Below, in pieces: positions 1 through 14,527 of a stretch of DNA of 64,000 nt; positions within the stretch are counted from its first letter, which is position 1, and every line of letters starts with the position of its first letter. Made by a program: the position numbers and the translations under genes. A model generated the notes under the pieces. It was not told the DNA's origin. It was given only the letters and a program-made list of their open reading frames with translations, and ran no database searches. The DNA is taken from positions 186,001-250,000 of the forward strand of contig RCAB01000026.1 in the NCBI GenBank assembly GCA_003640385.1. The letters are read 5' to 3'. The stretch comes from Setaria digitata. Its lineage: Eukaryota > Nematoda > Chromadorea > Rhabditida > Setariidae.

Positions 1-71
1 AATTTGGAATAACTCAAAAACTCAAAATCAAAAGTAAAAATATATACGTCGACACAGAAAGATGTATTTAC

Positions 72-3000
72 TTGAATAGGGCATCCGGCGTACTGTCAAT
101 ATCCAGCACCTTTTGGTATTCATTGATCGCTACATCCAGAAATGAATGATCTGATTCAATTTCGCTTTTAATATCATTTGCTCGAGCGATACCAAAATGA
201 GCTCGAGGGCTATCAGGATTAGATCGTAAAACAGTCTCGAAAATGGCAGTGGCGGAGTGGAAGTCATGCTGAAAATGCTACTAGATGAACATATTACCAG
301 CTAACGCTTCTACCCCATCTAATTTTAGCTTGTCTAAGCCAATAAACAAGGAATGCTTTCAAGTTTTTTAAAGTTTTCCGAAACTTACAAACCAGAAATA
401 GTCTAGAATTTGCAGTTAAATGTATATACAAAATATATATAAAGTTTAAATGGATACTCTATAACTTGGCGATCTATCGATATCCTATCTTTAAAGTTTA
501 TTTTCCTGTCAAAAATAAACTTTTAAATCTTAAATCCCGATTCATCAGCTAAATATTTGATTTTCTATTGAAACAACGAAGAAAATAATAACTGAAATAA
601 TGAAAAGTTAAAAGGTCAATATGGAAAGCAGTGTTATGTATCAGATCTTAAAAATTAACAGTCCTAGTTTAAAACTTTTAGAAGTTGAATAAGAATCACA
701 TAAAGTAAACAATACACAGTTCCCAATGAGTTCAAAATGTCGAAACAAACATACTGACCAGCATTACATCGAGCCTAATAATAATTATACGGAAAGAGCA
801 GCTTTCATAGATTCACTAATCAAACATATTTTTGAATAACTCTTATGAAGTGACATCGAGGCACTTTAATTTAAATCACCATGAATTCGTGAGGTGCCTT
901 CAGTTTACTTTACAACATTTTGAGATGAAGCATAGGCTAAGTTGACTGAACCTATCCTGACTTCAAAATTATATGAAATAAGGACAAAAGGGAATCAGAA
1001 GTGTAAAAATAAGCAGAACTTTTCATAGGGAATGAATTGATGAATTAAGTCTGATTTTCCAGCCCAGTCTTTTCTTTAATGTTAAGACAAAAGTTGAAGT
1101 ACGGCAATAGTGTTAATATACAGTATTTCACTGAGCAAACAGCACCCATAAAATAAGCTTTTATTAGAGCGAATGGAATTCATATACATGGAAAAGAGAA
1201 TAAAATGTACAAAAATATTCGAAAAATTGAAAAATTAGTTTTATGCTAGAAGGGCTGAAGTTCGACCATTTCCGAGTCTCTCTAATTTTAATCATTTTAA
1301 ATTGAACAAAGTTGTTAAAAGAAAAAAAAAAAAAAAAATAGATGGAGAATAGTCATCAGAACGATCGGTCAACAAGGAACTGACTACTCGAACCTCAATA
1401 ATAAAATATCCTAAAATGCAAACCACCTTGATATGTTTATCAGAAGTAATGTATCACATTAAAAACTTAGGATAAACCCTCAACACATGCTAATTATAAT
1501 ACTTCAAGTTAACATTTAACAGAAATATTGTGCCATTAGAGGCAGTGGACTAAGTTGGCAGCAATGGCTCTGCCACAGATTTTTCAACCATTTCTTGAAA
1601 TGGCAAACTACCACCAAGTCTTTCCTTATGAATTTTCCAAATTCGTGCTATTTCTTTAACTTTTCATAACTAATATCTATTTAGTGCATCAATTCTATCC
1701 AATCATTTGATATATAGATTAAACAGAACATAATCCGTCAGAAATTTCTCCAATACAATATGTGAGGGTGGATAAGAGATGTCTAAATTCTAATCAACCC
1801 ATAGTTTACTTAATCAATAACTCAACTTTCAAGAAACGAATAAATTAATATATCACGAAGTAAACAACTGGAACAATCTACACAGCAAATGTGTCTTAAA
1901 AATCTTAAAAACAGCTGATAAAAAAAAGCATTTTATATTTTAAAATAGTCTAAATAAAATGAAAATTTCAATTAACAGAAGTCTGAACCACAGAGATTAT
2001 ATGAAATATCGATACCAACCCAAGTAGCTTACGTACAAATAAACCAACAGAAAAACCAAAGATAAGCAGTCCGGTGACAGATGACGAGAATAATTCCAGA
2101 ATACTTTGTAAAGAAAGAATATTATTACAGTTTGAAACAAAATTTATAAATCAGAGGCATGAATTTAAGCCTAATCAGCTCACAGTAAACGCATCAATAT
2201 AAAAAGGAAGCGGATTAAATTTTAGTTGAACCCACTTGTGATCTCCCACAGTAAGGAAATAGAAACCATTCGACAATTACAAACTTTTGTTAGATTTACT
2301 GAGACTCGAAAATGTTTAGATCGTTTGACGATTCTTAAATAGTTTAGACAAACGAAATCTATGCTGAGAGTGGATTAAAACAAAAAAAAAAAAATTCAAT
2401 AGTTTAGTTGTTATTCTACGAGACATGCCCGTAGGCCACTCATTGCACAACTGAGCCACAAAGGAATAGACGAGGCCAACATAAGAACATTATTATAACT
2501 ACTTTGCAACATCCTTATTGACTGTAAAAATGAAAATGAAAGAAAAAGAAAGTCCAGAGAATTTGAAAAACAATTATGTTATTTTCGAGTGGGACTAGAA
2601 GATAGAGTTAAAGATAAGAGAAGAGAGGTCGATGAATTAATAAATCAATCTACAGAATTTATGCAGACTGTTTATAATTTGCCTTGGTTCAAGCAAAGTT
2701 TGTAAATTCTTCAGTGAATTAATCTGTATTTTATTTTACTCCACGTTCATGCTTTTTACTGACCTTTTCAACGAGATAATCTGCATGATCCAGCTGATTT
2801 CGATACTTGTGATCATCACGATTCGTTATAGCATGACGTTTGTAAACTGTCGGATGATTCGACCTACGATAAAAAACGAATAAGAAATCACTTCCTTCTA
2901 TATTAATGCGTTAATTCCACCTAATAAAGATATATTTTATTAATAATAAGCCGAATCAAATCATCTTTTAATACTTTAACTGCAACTGCAAGTACAAAAT

Positions 3001-5803
3001 GCTGCGGAGTCTTGACAGCTACAACGATAAACGAAACTCTAAGAAAAATAACTGCTAAAATGATTTGCATTTGCACTTTTTTAATATGACAGTAGTTCAT
3101 TACTCCTGGTAACGAGCCTGAGCACAAAGCCTTGGTTATTTCGTAGTACGAAGTGTTCGAAGTAGTCATGCATTCTTGCAGCAACAGTTTTGATTTGCTT
3201 TTATAAACTAAACACAATAACAATAGATATCACACCCCCGAGTAGTGAGGCTCCCTTAACTATAATGAAAAATTTTCATACAATTTACGATAGTTCAGAA
3301 AAAATGAGTATTTAAAAAAAAGAAAGGAAATGAGCAATATTAACAAACTTTTCTTTTTTAACAGCAATCAATTCACTGATCTTTTTGCCATAAAGTTCTT
3401 TATCTTCAGTCTCATCGTATTCCCCTTCACCATCTATACTCTCCATTTCTTCATCTTGTACATTATTCTGAGCTAGTTTGAAATCATTCACCGGTAACTG
3501 CTTATTTCTGTTCGACATTGAAGGCTGTAAAGCAGCTTCTAAAAGAAGAGCCGAAAAAACCCCTTTGGTACTTATAATTTATTATCTTCAAATATAAGAT
3601 TTTAAAGTAGATAAAAATTGGTTTGAAATGGATAAAAGGTTACAGCTAGAATCTTAAAGTTTCACCAAATTAAAATATGGTGCTTGAAACATACTGGTAT
3701 TTGTTTTAGAAGCGACATTCGTGGATGACGATCATATCCAGGGAGGCAATTCTTCCGTTTACATCCCTGAAGAAAAAATGCTTCTTTCTGTTAAAGTTAA
3801 CATGTATTCAAGCTGATTAATCTTGATAAGTTTTCAAAATGACTTAAAACTAAGAGCATAATGCGCTGTTTTTTTTTTTTGAAATTTATACTTAAAATAG
3901 AATTCAAAAATTTTTCACACTATATTTTTGAAATATGTATTTGAATTTCTGTTACTGAAAGAAGTCTAAAAAGAAAACATAAATTACACGCTTTGGTTTT
4001 TCCGTATTATAAGGTGAAAGTTTCCTCCTCGTCTTATGCGCTGATTTCTTCTCTTTCTCTTCATCACTTGCTTCCTCTTTATTCTCTATTTCGTCCGCCT
4101 CTTCCTGAAGTTCAGTATCATCAAATGAAGTTTTAAAAAACGAAAGCATCGAACCACCAGACAAATTATCTATTAACTACAACCGTATTATTATTCACAA
4201 ATTTTCCAGCAAGACTTGCTTTTGCACTATCATGTATTTCCTCCCTATCTGTTTCTTCTCCTTTCTGCAGCTGCTTTTCTTCTGTTTCCTCCACTTCCTT
4301 CGTTTCTTCTATCTCTTCCTCATCATCTTCCACAATTTTTAAGGGTCTGCGACGAACCTCAAAAGATATAACTTTTCAATTTAACGAACATTAAAGCTTC
4401 AACTGTCAAATTAATAGTCAACATTTTAATACCTTAGTTCTTTTCGATTTATCATCCCGTTCATCGTGCTCCTCAGTTGTTCTATTTTGTTTCTTTATAT
4501 ACTTACTCGTTGATCGTGCTGGCAGGTCTGCTTCTTTGAAAACCTGAAAACATCCGACTGAGAGTAAATTACCTTAGTTAATTCAATAAAGTTATAACCA
4601 ACCTATCAGCACAAAAATGGTAGAGAAAGGAAATGTTAATATCATCAACACTAACATTATCGTCATCATTATCACTGCCATCAATGTCACTATCTGTATC
4701 ACTATTACCGTGTTCAGCATTCTCAATTGCGTCATCTAATAGTATGTTGTTTTTTCGTTCACCTTTCGCCCGAAGATCGGCCAGACGTGCTTCTTCTTCT
4801 TCGAACTTATCGTCTTCTAATCTGTCGTCATCAGCTACAATACAGCGATAATTGTGAACTTTGCATTTTAATATTCTGTTCATAACAGTTATACAAGTTT
4901 TACTTACTTTTTTACTTGTAAAATTACTATGAGGGGAAATCGTTCAATGTAATACCTTATCCAATAGTCCCAAAAACTGGAAAACTTAAAAATTAATTTA
5001 AAAACTAAAAAAACTCAGAATTCGAACAGTAAAAATATGTACCACATTACCAAAGCGTGGGAAAAGAAAAATACTTGAATCTGGGACATCCTGGATTGGT
5101 TGATGAGCTTTCCGGTTTTCTTCAAATGTTCTGGACCGAGATATATACTCTCGTGATGGAGTGGTATCTTTTTCAGCTCGTCGATTATGTGTCGCCATTT
5201 CGTCCGCATCATCATCAATATCACCATCAAAATCGAAGTTTTCATCACCATCGATTTCTACAAGGAACTTTTTTTATTATTTGTGAAACAGTAAAATAAA
5301 TAATAAAAATTATTTTACAATTATTATTATGCATGGTAACTGTCAAAAAAAAGTTCTGCAAAAAAGAATTAAATTTGAAAGTCCTTCTCAGCAGAAATCA
5401 TTAAATATAAATTGCTTTTCGATTCTTTGCACTTATTAAAGATAAAGAAAGTGCGAAAAGACTTCACGTCTCAACTCGTCAAGGAATCATCAATTCAGAA
5501 AGAAAACTCTGCTGCCACCGATGTGACAAGAAAGAACTTCATGCTACATTCCCGCTATGCATCATATCTCCAAAGGCAAAGTCTAACATCTAATCAATGT
5601 GACATAATCATGATAGTGAAATAAATTACCAAATGCAAGTTCCGCTAGTTCTTTGGTGGAGAATAACGTGTAAAAGCTGGAACAAAGAATAACAAATACC
5701 AGCAGCACAGCCCAAAGCCTCAGACCACCTTTCGTTACGCTGTAGTCCACTTTGCTCGGTGCAACCATAATTGCCATTGGGCTAACATGTCCACCACCAC
5801 TAA
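72..5803 (-). CDS. Aspartyl/asparaginyl beta-hydroxylase-like protein, N-terminal half (partial)
   Basis: Recognised as ASPH-like. The family are type II ER membrane Fe/2-oxoglutarate dioxygenases that hydroxylate Asp/Asn in EGF-like domains. Exons in order: 5803-5630, 5257-5051, 4834-4656, 4543-4433, 4357-4199, 4104-3988, 3766-3695, 3524-3349, 2863-2764; these all join in phase. A further exon lies at 268-72. The first exon holds a GGLR-flanked transmembrane helix (LWAVLLVFVILCSSFYTLF). The next begins with an EF-like acidic patch (DGDENFDFDGD), as in ASPH/junctin. Four very Glu/Asp-rich exons follow. Exon 268-72 contains NPDSPRAHFGIARAND and a helix ending AINEYQKVL, which match the first TPR of ASPH closely. 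The catalytic domain would lie left of base 1. The true first exon is not located; the exon at 5803 starts in mid-codon but contains in-frame ATGs. Two stop codons near 281-286 interrupt the TPR reading (see findings). Exons between 2763 and about 350 are not resolved. Confidence 0.8.
369..2763. other. Probable intron sequence of the ASPH-like gene
   Basis: About 2.4 kb of AT-rich DNA between recognisable exons of the ASPH-like gene. It contains poly-A runs near 1321-1338 and 2381-2394. I see no exon I can defend here. Short unrecognised coding exons may still be hidden. Confidence 0.4.
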
Positions 5804-8800
5804 CTGGAAAGTTACAATTTTCCCAAATTTTCCTAGGTGTCTATTTGAAAATTTGAAATAAAAGTGTTTCTTTTGTTTCTTCAATATTACTAAACTGACA
5901 CTCTAAACTGACTTATATTCAGTACAATTAAAATGAAGTAGGGTTATGATTGAAATATCATCCATAAAAGCTTTAACATATAATTCATTAAACTTTAATT
6001 AATAAAACAATAGTTCCTAGAGAAGAAAATGAAACTCTGCGTTGGATAGAAATTAACAATTTCAGCAATAAAAACTAAGCCCATCTATTCTTCAGCTTAC
6101 TTTAATAGTTCTCTCCTCACACTTTTGAGGGATGGAAAGAAGATTTGAAAAGTTTACCCATTACTACAAAAACACTTTTGTTTCCTACTGTATCGCCCTG
6201 TAGCACAGGCCAATATCACTTCTCCAATGAAAACGAAAGTTTGTTGACGTAAAAGATGGACAAATGCGCTAAAAATACTTCCCACACAACTTGTCAGTAA
6301 GAGTGTTGCTGACCTTTCTATATGTAACTGCACTACCACGACCTGAAAACTAAAACGAAATGTGCCTACTACTAAGTTGTTGTTGTTGTTTTCAGGAGCT
6401 AATCAATGAGCGCATTAAGGTAGGTCATTTATACCGTATCATATTTTAATTAAGTGTAGTTTCGATTACCCACTCCTTTTGAGTTGTCAAATCAAGCTGC
6501 GCCTTAAATAAATTAAATCTAACTGAATTGTATGTTTTTTGGATTTCTAAAATATATAATCACTTATTACAAGCGTATAGCTATTCCACCCTATGTCGGC
6601 CGCATTTCTATTAAAAGTTCGAAAATTGAAGTACTTGCAAGGTACTATCGCCAACATGATGCTGGACAAAAAAAGGCCCATCTGTCTGTCCAGAGTAAAA
6701 CAGTCCACATTTCTATTCAGCCTTAAAATATACACTTTTAAGAAAATTAGAGCAACAAAAGTTGAGATGGGAAAAAATATATTTGTAAAAGAGTTACGAA
6801 AGAACTCATTCACTAAGCCAATCTTAGTTACTAACACACAGAGAAACAGACAAACAATCTTAATCTTATTCTGTAGACTAGTCCGTTTGTTCGAGATCGA
6901 CATCACTTCCCGAGTGTAAAGCAGGCCAGCTGATCTTGGTTGTGCTGTTGCTGGTGCTTCTCAGAGACTAGTAAGTAAACCTCAGTACAAGACAATACGA
7001 TGCCTGAGGTACTGAAGGCTAATGACCCCTGTGAGATAAGTAATATTTGTGACTACTGTTCTTTCTCCTCCGATCATTTGTATTTCATGTAGCAGAAATT
7101 AGTATGACCTGTTCTTCTCCAACTTGAAATGATCTTAGTTTAGACTAAGAATATCTTACTTCTCTGAAAATTTTCTAGATAGTTTTGTAGATATGAAGGC
7201 GAATGAGAAGTAGAAAATGGAAACTTACGACTCATAGATCCTTGACGCCGGAACTGAAACCTGAGCTGTGCGTGTGTACTGCTATTCATTAGTACTGCAT
7301 TACCATTCTAAGCAGGAGGTTGAAGTGAAAATAATTCTGACTGTTCGAAGTGATGAGTGAAGGCTAATAATCCCTTCCTGGATAAATTTTCAGTAGCAAG
7401 TCCGTAGAAAATCTACAGATGAATCAGTAGGCTTCCGGTGATATTTTAAACTGTCGATCAATTTTATCTTCAGATAAGTAATTTTCTAGTTTTGTGCCTG
7501 ATCTCTTTTATTCGAACATATTTTTCGACGCATCTAAATGGTAACTGATTAAGTGATAAATAATAGTAAGCATATCACTGATATCTGAAATCGAAAATTG
7601 TTTATTAGGAAGCTGAAATTTGTGACTAATTATTATTGGATGCCTAATAAATTATAAAAACTACTATATCCATTTTACTAGACAAAGAGAAAAAGGGAAA
7701 AACTTTTAATAATTAAATACACTACAAGAAGATTCCAACTCTTAATAAGTGTACCACAGAAATTCTAGTATAAATTTATATAGAATCAGCACTATCTAAT
7801 AGTGCTTGAATAAAATCGACTAAAACTTTTTAATTATTATATAAATTTAATAGTGACTAGTTTGAGTTTTACATTAATATAGTCTATAAATCAACAGGAA
7901 ATTAATGGCAGTTCGCTTCCAGCATATCAGTTGCACCATTAAAATACCTGAAGCAGACGGTATTCAGAAATAATATTTGTTGATTAAGTCAGTACTGGGA
8001 AGAGTAACGAATAATGAATCAGTTAAATATACTTTAAACAGAAGCATTCAACAATGTCTTCTTGGAAATAATGTAAAAAAAAAGTCTAACAGACTCAAGT
8101 GTCATTGTTTCCGAGAAGAAAATCAGCAGCATCAGCAAGAAATAAATGCCTTTAAAACAGTCATCTGAACTTGACAGTAAACAGACGGCAACGATGAGCT
8201 CCCGAAGACTGTTTCGAGATTTTAATTTTAAAAACAGTTTGTTTGAAAGTGTGCACTTCTGCTCAAAATAATCGGATTTTGTGTGTAATTTATTAATACT
8301 CAAATAGCTGTTGCAAAAACGATTTACATTTTTTTGTGATTGCAATGGATGCATCGCTCCAAGCTACTTTTTTTTTCCATTTTTAATTTTATTACAATTA
8401 CCAAATCTAACTTAAAACAGCTCCCATAACATGAAGGTTCCTACTAATTCAGCTTATCATCCAAGTCTGTAAATAGCTATCTTATTATAGACGATATCAG
8501 GCGGTGATAGCAAAGAAGGCGCAATCAAAACTACTGAAATGTTTAATTGATCAGTACAGCAATCAGAACATTTATCAAATCACTGCTGCGCATCAGTTCA
8601 GTTAGTTCAAGCAGCCTAGCTCAGATTCATTGAAAAAAGTGAAAGATCTGGCTGGCAATAGGGAAGCAAAAAAGAGTGACAAATGAGAGAGGAACTTGCG
8701 TACAAGACACTTCTATGAAGTAAAAGCAAACTTCTGTCTAGTTTGATGATGCTTGTTATAAGTTGCTGTGAAAGACTGCAGAAAAGATCTGTAGTGCTAC

Positions 8801-9489
8801 TCTTCCAGCTCATCAGCAATATATTACTGCTTCTGATACCATTAAAGAGTTAGCCTTTAAGTTTATTCTATCTTTGTAGACTGATTGACAAATTCTTGAA
8901 TGAAAAACTCTAATTGAAATTTCAGCAATTCGAATCACTTTGAAAACGATAAAAGAGATTATTCCAGTCTTAAAATCGGTTTTTGTTCAAATATTTTCTA
9001 ATTCATGAATAATCTTAGTGAATAGTAAATTGGAAGCATGGCAATAATTAACTTGATAACTGGAAGGAAAGACAGTTAAGTTGAAATTAATATCTTTTCA
9101 CATTTATTCCATATGAGGAAATTAATGTAAAAAAAAAAACACGTAACATAATATTCGAATAAATCTATTTACAAATCTGACTTATTATAAATAAGAGAAC
9201 CTTAGTAGGTATGAAAAATTTTATTTATTCATATTTTCCAGCAAGTAATCAAGTTTGAAATGAATAGGGAACTTGCTTCATTGTATCGTCACCGCTCGTC
9301 AGTTATGAAATTTCGACTAAAAATTGATTTAATTTTAACGGACAAGAAAGTTGTTTGAAGACAAATGTAATAAATTCAACCCAAATTCGTTTTCATTTTG
9401 AACTAGGCTAAATTCCTCATTTCCATGTTGATTATAAGTATTTGTCACAACAAAAGAAAGCCGTGATGTGTCAAGTATACTCCCGAGAG

Positions 9490-9707
9490 TTCTCAGCACA
9501 GGTACTAGTGACTATGATGAACTAACATTTCAACTCCTGATTTGTATTCAGGATATATATATTTTATATAAAATATATATTAGTATTATATATATATTNG
9601 CAGCACAGGTACTAGTGACTATGATGAACTAACATTTCAACTCCTGATTTGTGTTCAGGATATATATATTTTATATAATATAATATATATATAATATATA
9701 TATAATA
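9490..9707. repeat. Direct duplication around a single N, ending in AT repeats
   Basis: The sequence from CAGCACAGGTACTAGTGAC through an AT-rich tail occurs twice, on either side of an N at 9599, and a second N follows at 9708. The copies differ by point changes and by the length of the (TA)n tail. This fits two contig ends or alleles placed side by side better than a biological repeat. Confidence 0.75.
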
Positions 9708-11935
9708 NGACCCAATGACCTTTTGAAGAAAATGTGAAGTAGTTAACTTTGTACTGTTCATGACAAAACGAAATTAATTACTGTCTGACAAGTAGGAGGA
9801 GAAAAGGGGAAAAAAGAAAAAAGCTAAGCTTTTTCAAGGTTTCATATTATATTTAGTTCTAACTCTCTCTGAAAAGCTAACACTTCTTATTCTGAACTTT
9901 TCCTCCATCTTCCAATTTCATGTCAATTTAAATCTTATCCTTTTTTTTAGATCGTTAGTTTTTGCAAAGTTAAAATATTTGAAAACAGTTAAACAACATG
10001 GCTACTCTTGAAATGGCCTATTCAAATAGCTTAATTGAGTTTTTCAAATCTAATGCTACTTTCTATAAGACTAAAACAAAAGGCATTTCATCTGGTAAAG
10101 AATATCAAATAGCTCAAAAAATGGATTTTTTCTTTTCCTGCTATGGAAGATTTTTGTTCAATATCCCGAAATTAATTTACCCTTTAAATGAATTATTTCA
10201 AAAGCTGAAATAAGTCTATCGAATTGCTGGAATGGATAACATTCTCCATCCATCAGCATTAATTTTCTTTTAAAGTTGTTCTGAAAGTTTGAAAGACAAA
10301 ATTAGCCTTGTTGTTTTCCTTTTTTTTTTTTCACTTTATTGGATCGATTCAGAAGTCAAACTGTACTGCTATATCTTATTTGATTTTAATCAATACATTA
10401 TTATATCTCAAAAAGCAAGATATTAATGATAATAGTTTATCAATCCTTATCACCAGGTTTCTTCAAGATCTAACTTGTCAGTTGGAGTAATTAAAAAGCT
10501 TGTTTTGCAATTGTCGTTAAGATTAAGAAGTGAATAATTTTTAATTTCATCAAATACTGAGAACATCATTCTTATTTATGATCTATTTTTGCTAAAGTAT
10601 ACAAAAACCGTTGTGTTAATACAAATAAATGGGATACAAGTCATTCCAGCTATATTCCTCTCCTATACTGAGACTCATCTAGTCTTAGATTATAGCTGAG
10701 TAAAATAAGAGTTCCTGTTGATATTCTAGAAAGAAAACAATGCCCCACTCAGAGACAATATTAATGACCCCGTTCTTTGGCTATCCCATGCCGTTTGTTC
10801 ATCATTCGTTAATTAGACTAAAAAGCACTAACTGAATTTTAATTCTAACACATAAAAGTAATGATTAGATATTAAATGCTGTCATATTTGAGTCAATAAA
10901 CAATTAACCCGAAAAACTGATCAAAAATTTTGTCGAAAATGCAGCATTTTTATTTGATGTAATCCTGATAACACTTGATAACAAGTGTTTGGGATTTAAA
11001 AAAAAAAAAAAAAACTTGTCAAGCCCCAGTACATCTAAACACATTGAAGAGTTTTTTTTTTTTTTTTTTGTTTTTTGACAAATTCTCTATCACTGACAAT
11101 ATCTTCATTTTCTCGAATGTTTTGCAGCAATCAGCTTTATCTGTTTCAATAATTTTAGCAAAAATTTGCGATATTATATTATTTTCACGCTGTCAGTTTT
11201 TTAATTTGAAGTGAAACATATTTTGAAATATAATGATTGTCGATCAAAATAACTAAAAGTAAAAATCTAAAAGACAAATATTTTGCAGCTGATTGGATAT
11301 GAAAAGTGGTGTAAGCAGATATTAAACAGGCAATTACTATTACCATTTTATTTTACTCAGATTTGGAACAACTGACGAATACAACGAGTTTGCAGATAAC
11401 AGAAAGAAAGCACTATTAAGTGNCAACCTGTTCAGAAGCACTATTAAGTGATGGAAATTCATTTGAATTACTAATATTAATATTAGTTTAGCTGTTGAAA
11501 TTTCAAATGAAATTCCCATTTCTAGTGGCTAATCATACATGCATAAATAACTGTTCATTGTAGGCAAACATTTGAAGAATTTTCTCATATCTACAAATAA
11601 GATCTAATCAATCATTCGTTTAAAGATGGTAGAGCTTTTCTGTCTTTTTAAAATGAACTTCTTTGAAGCAGTTAAATGAATAAGCTAGAGGTATGAAGGA
11701 AATATTTTCAATCTATAAAATACCCATAAAAATCGACTTTTTAGATATCTCTTGAAAGAATGGCAACTGTTTAATTAAAGTAAAATGTCTTTTCTTCTGC
11801 AAATTATGCTTTAAAAAGTTTAAAAACTCTGTTTACGAGGGCTATTCAAGGCAGGAAAAATATTTCTCTATAATCATTCTACTGAGGAAACGAAAACGAA
11901 AGCAGCTCGTAATGTTTTTTCAATTTCACCTATTA

Positions 11936-11937
11936 AC

Positions 11938-12009
<72 letters not shown>
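11936..12009. repeat. (TAA)n microsatellite
   Basis: An uninterrupted array of about 24 trinucleotide units in noncoding DNA. The true length may differ because assemblers truncate such arrays. Confidence 0.95.
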
Positions 12010-14181
12010 GAGAACTTACTACAATGCTCAACATAAAATAGTTGTAACAAATTAAAGATATGGAATTTTTAAAAGCAACTTATTAATCGAAAACAAATGT
12101 TCTGCATGATGTTTTCCTACCAGTTTAGCTGAATTTATAGGTCTTTTTTTTAAAAAACAGAGATTCAATTATCTTTGACTTTCATACATATGCAGTATTA
12201 GTGGCAATTTCGATCTTCCTGCCTTCCCTATACTCTATTCTCAGTGATATCATTTTTAAAACATATATTTAATTTTAATTCGATTTTAAGGGTTTTCGAC
12301 TCTAAAAAAAAAAAAAAAAAAAAAAATAACGACAGTAATTTTCAATCCGAAACACTTTCCTGTCTAATTTTGGATAGAAATTTAAGTAAGAATGAAGACT
12401 AAAAACCAAATGGATGGAAATGTTCAAGAAGCAACTTAGACTGATTGTCTGATAGAGCTGATGCAATCGCTGCTAGCGGAATCAGTTCCAAAAATCACAT
12501 TATGTATCATCAGAAAGATTACTTAGAGAACAGTGACAGAGATCGTTTAAAAAAATAAATCAAATTACAGATAGATATTGCTGGCTTCCACGAAAAAGAC
12601 AGACTTTTTTACCAGTGCTAAACTGGATATCATCCCTGCATGAAAATATTGGGAAATTTGATGCTAATCACTATAAAATTTAAAAGCATCTAATTATTTC
12701 ATCATCATTATTTTTGCTCACGACCCCTTGCCGTTTCTCTTCAAGTTCAGTCACAAAATCTTTCGTTACGGAAAAAAAATAAAAATGAGAGATAAAAAAA
12801 GGAAAGAAATTCAGGATGGTGCAATAAGTAGGAAGATCTCAGATGCAATAAATAAATAACTGAAAGGGATGGCAGTTTGTTGCTTTACAAAAAAAGAAGT
12901 TCAGAAAGGTGTGATAGGAGAAGCAAATGCTCCAAGTAACTCTCAAACAATTAACACATGAACATGATACAGAGACTTCGTCACTAACAGTATGAGAAGC
13001 GACAAGTGTAACCAGAGGATGGATGGCGAGAAAATTTCTTGTGAAGCAAGCAAACACTTAGAATATGTCACTTCATTCAAGTCAGATGCCAGGTAATAGA
13101 CGGAGAAGGATCAAACTTGAAAAGTTTGATGAAAATCAACGTAGTAATGAGGAGAATGGATTAAGGACTAGAGGAAGGTGGAAAGAAGATGCGGACAGAT
13201 CAAAATATCAGATATGAAAAAAGAAAAAATTGTTTGTTGTGGAGTAAGATGATCCATCGAAAAGTGACATTTGCTTCGCTAGCGGCGTTTCATTCAAAGC
13301 GCTGAAGAAATAATTTATGAAGAGTTTTATACATCGGCATGACATTTTACTTTCAACAAGCAATTTTTGATAGAGCAAAGAAAATTATTTGAGAAGTTGG
13401 ATGGCAAACTTCACAATATATACAAATGAAAGATCCTGAAACCACACACTTGAAACCCAAATTTATTGAATTATAAGCTAGCTTTCCTCTTATGGCTACA
13501 AACTGCTTATGAAAAAGTGATGAAATCAGAAAATGATTACATAGCAACTTGATATTTTCAAGAAAGTTGGACTTGATAATCCATCAGTAAGTAAAACGGA
13601 TGAGCGGAGTTAATCAGATTCTATAAATCAGTTTAATCATTGGTGCGTAGTCAAAATATTGAAAAAATAATGAGCATTTGAAATTTTTTCGTGATCAACC
13701 TCTTCAAGGTGAAGAAATTCTCTGCTTTTAGCACCAATTACATAATGTGATAATAACTTAAGAAAGAGAAGTAGCATACCGGAAAAATGAAATATGACCA
13801 AATAAACAACAACAAGGAATACGCGACCAAATTACTTAACCTAATCGTTACGATTGTAGTAACCAGAATTTCAGTAAATAAACATAAATAAAGTCTAATT
13901 CAGTCTTCAAATCCTTGCCAACCATCTCATCAGTTTTTTTTTTGTAGCATTCAGAGCACTTTTTTTTTTCTTCCTGATTTTAAAACTCAAATAAAGTGAG
14001 GCACGTCTGCCACAGGAATGAAACGAATTAGATTGTAAATATAAGAGGATATAATATCCAGTTTCACACAACATTACTTGAGAAATCTAAGAAACGGAAA
14101 AAAAATCGAGAGCATCTCGAACAGTTAGGAAAATTGCGAAAAACTCTAGTTTGCTGGTGAATGTTAAAATCGCATTTTCTT

Positions 14182-14527
14182 GTCCACTTATTCTATTGTC
14201 TATCATTCAGAAACTTTTCATTATCCCAGTGTTTTTATTCGCTCACACAAGAGCATTTTAACATTAAAATTTCTCACGGATGGTGGAGAGAAAATAGCTA
14301 GATAAATAGCTAGATTTTTCTTTATCACAGCAAAGAAATCAAAATTCCAAAAAAAAAANGTCCACTTATTCTATTGTCTATCATTCAGAAACTTTTCATT
14401 ATCCCAGTGTTTTTATCCGCTCACACAAGAGCATTTTAATATTAAAATTTCTCACGGATGGTGGAGAGAAAATAGCTAGATTTTTCTTTATCACAGCAAA
14501 GAAATCAAAATTCCAAAAAAAAAAAAA
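14182..14527. repeat. Tandem near-identical copies around N at 14359
   Basis: The segment beginning GTCCACTTATTCTATTGTC is present before and after the N. The second copy lacks a short repeated piece (a doubled AATAGCTAGATA-like stretch) and has a few substitutions. Probable allelic or overlapping contig ends. Confidence 0.8.

Noticed and set aside
3525..3538. Alternative acceptor TTTTAG giving EAALQPS in the ASPH-like gene
   Set aside because: It breaks the phase with the exon at 3766-3695; the nearby TTTACAG acceptor keeps it.
4133..4165. MLSFFKTSF-type start at the 5' end of an acidic ASPH exon
   Set aside because: Joining from the previous exon at 4199 would leave an impossible 22-nt intron; the CTTCAG acceptor at 4105 fits in phase instead.
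6547..6919. Overlapping 119- and 108-codon frames on opposite strands
   Set aside because: Neither shows domains, a good splice context or codon bias, and mutual overlap is typical of chance in AT-rich DNA.
9998..10213. 71-codon plus ORF starting MATLEMAYSNS
   Set aside because: Short, Phe/Lys-rich, no recognisable motif or neighbouring exons.
11936..12009. Possible CRISPR-like or satellite array
   Set aside because: It is a plain trinucleotide microsatellite in a eukaryotic genome, with no spacers.
12839..13057. 72-codon minus ORF with several Cys
   Set aside because: Cys and Phe content reflects AT-rich antisense codons; no ATG start or splice sites support it.
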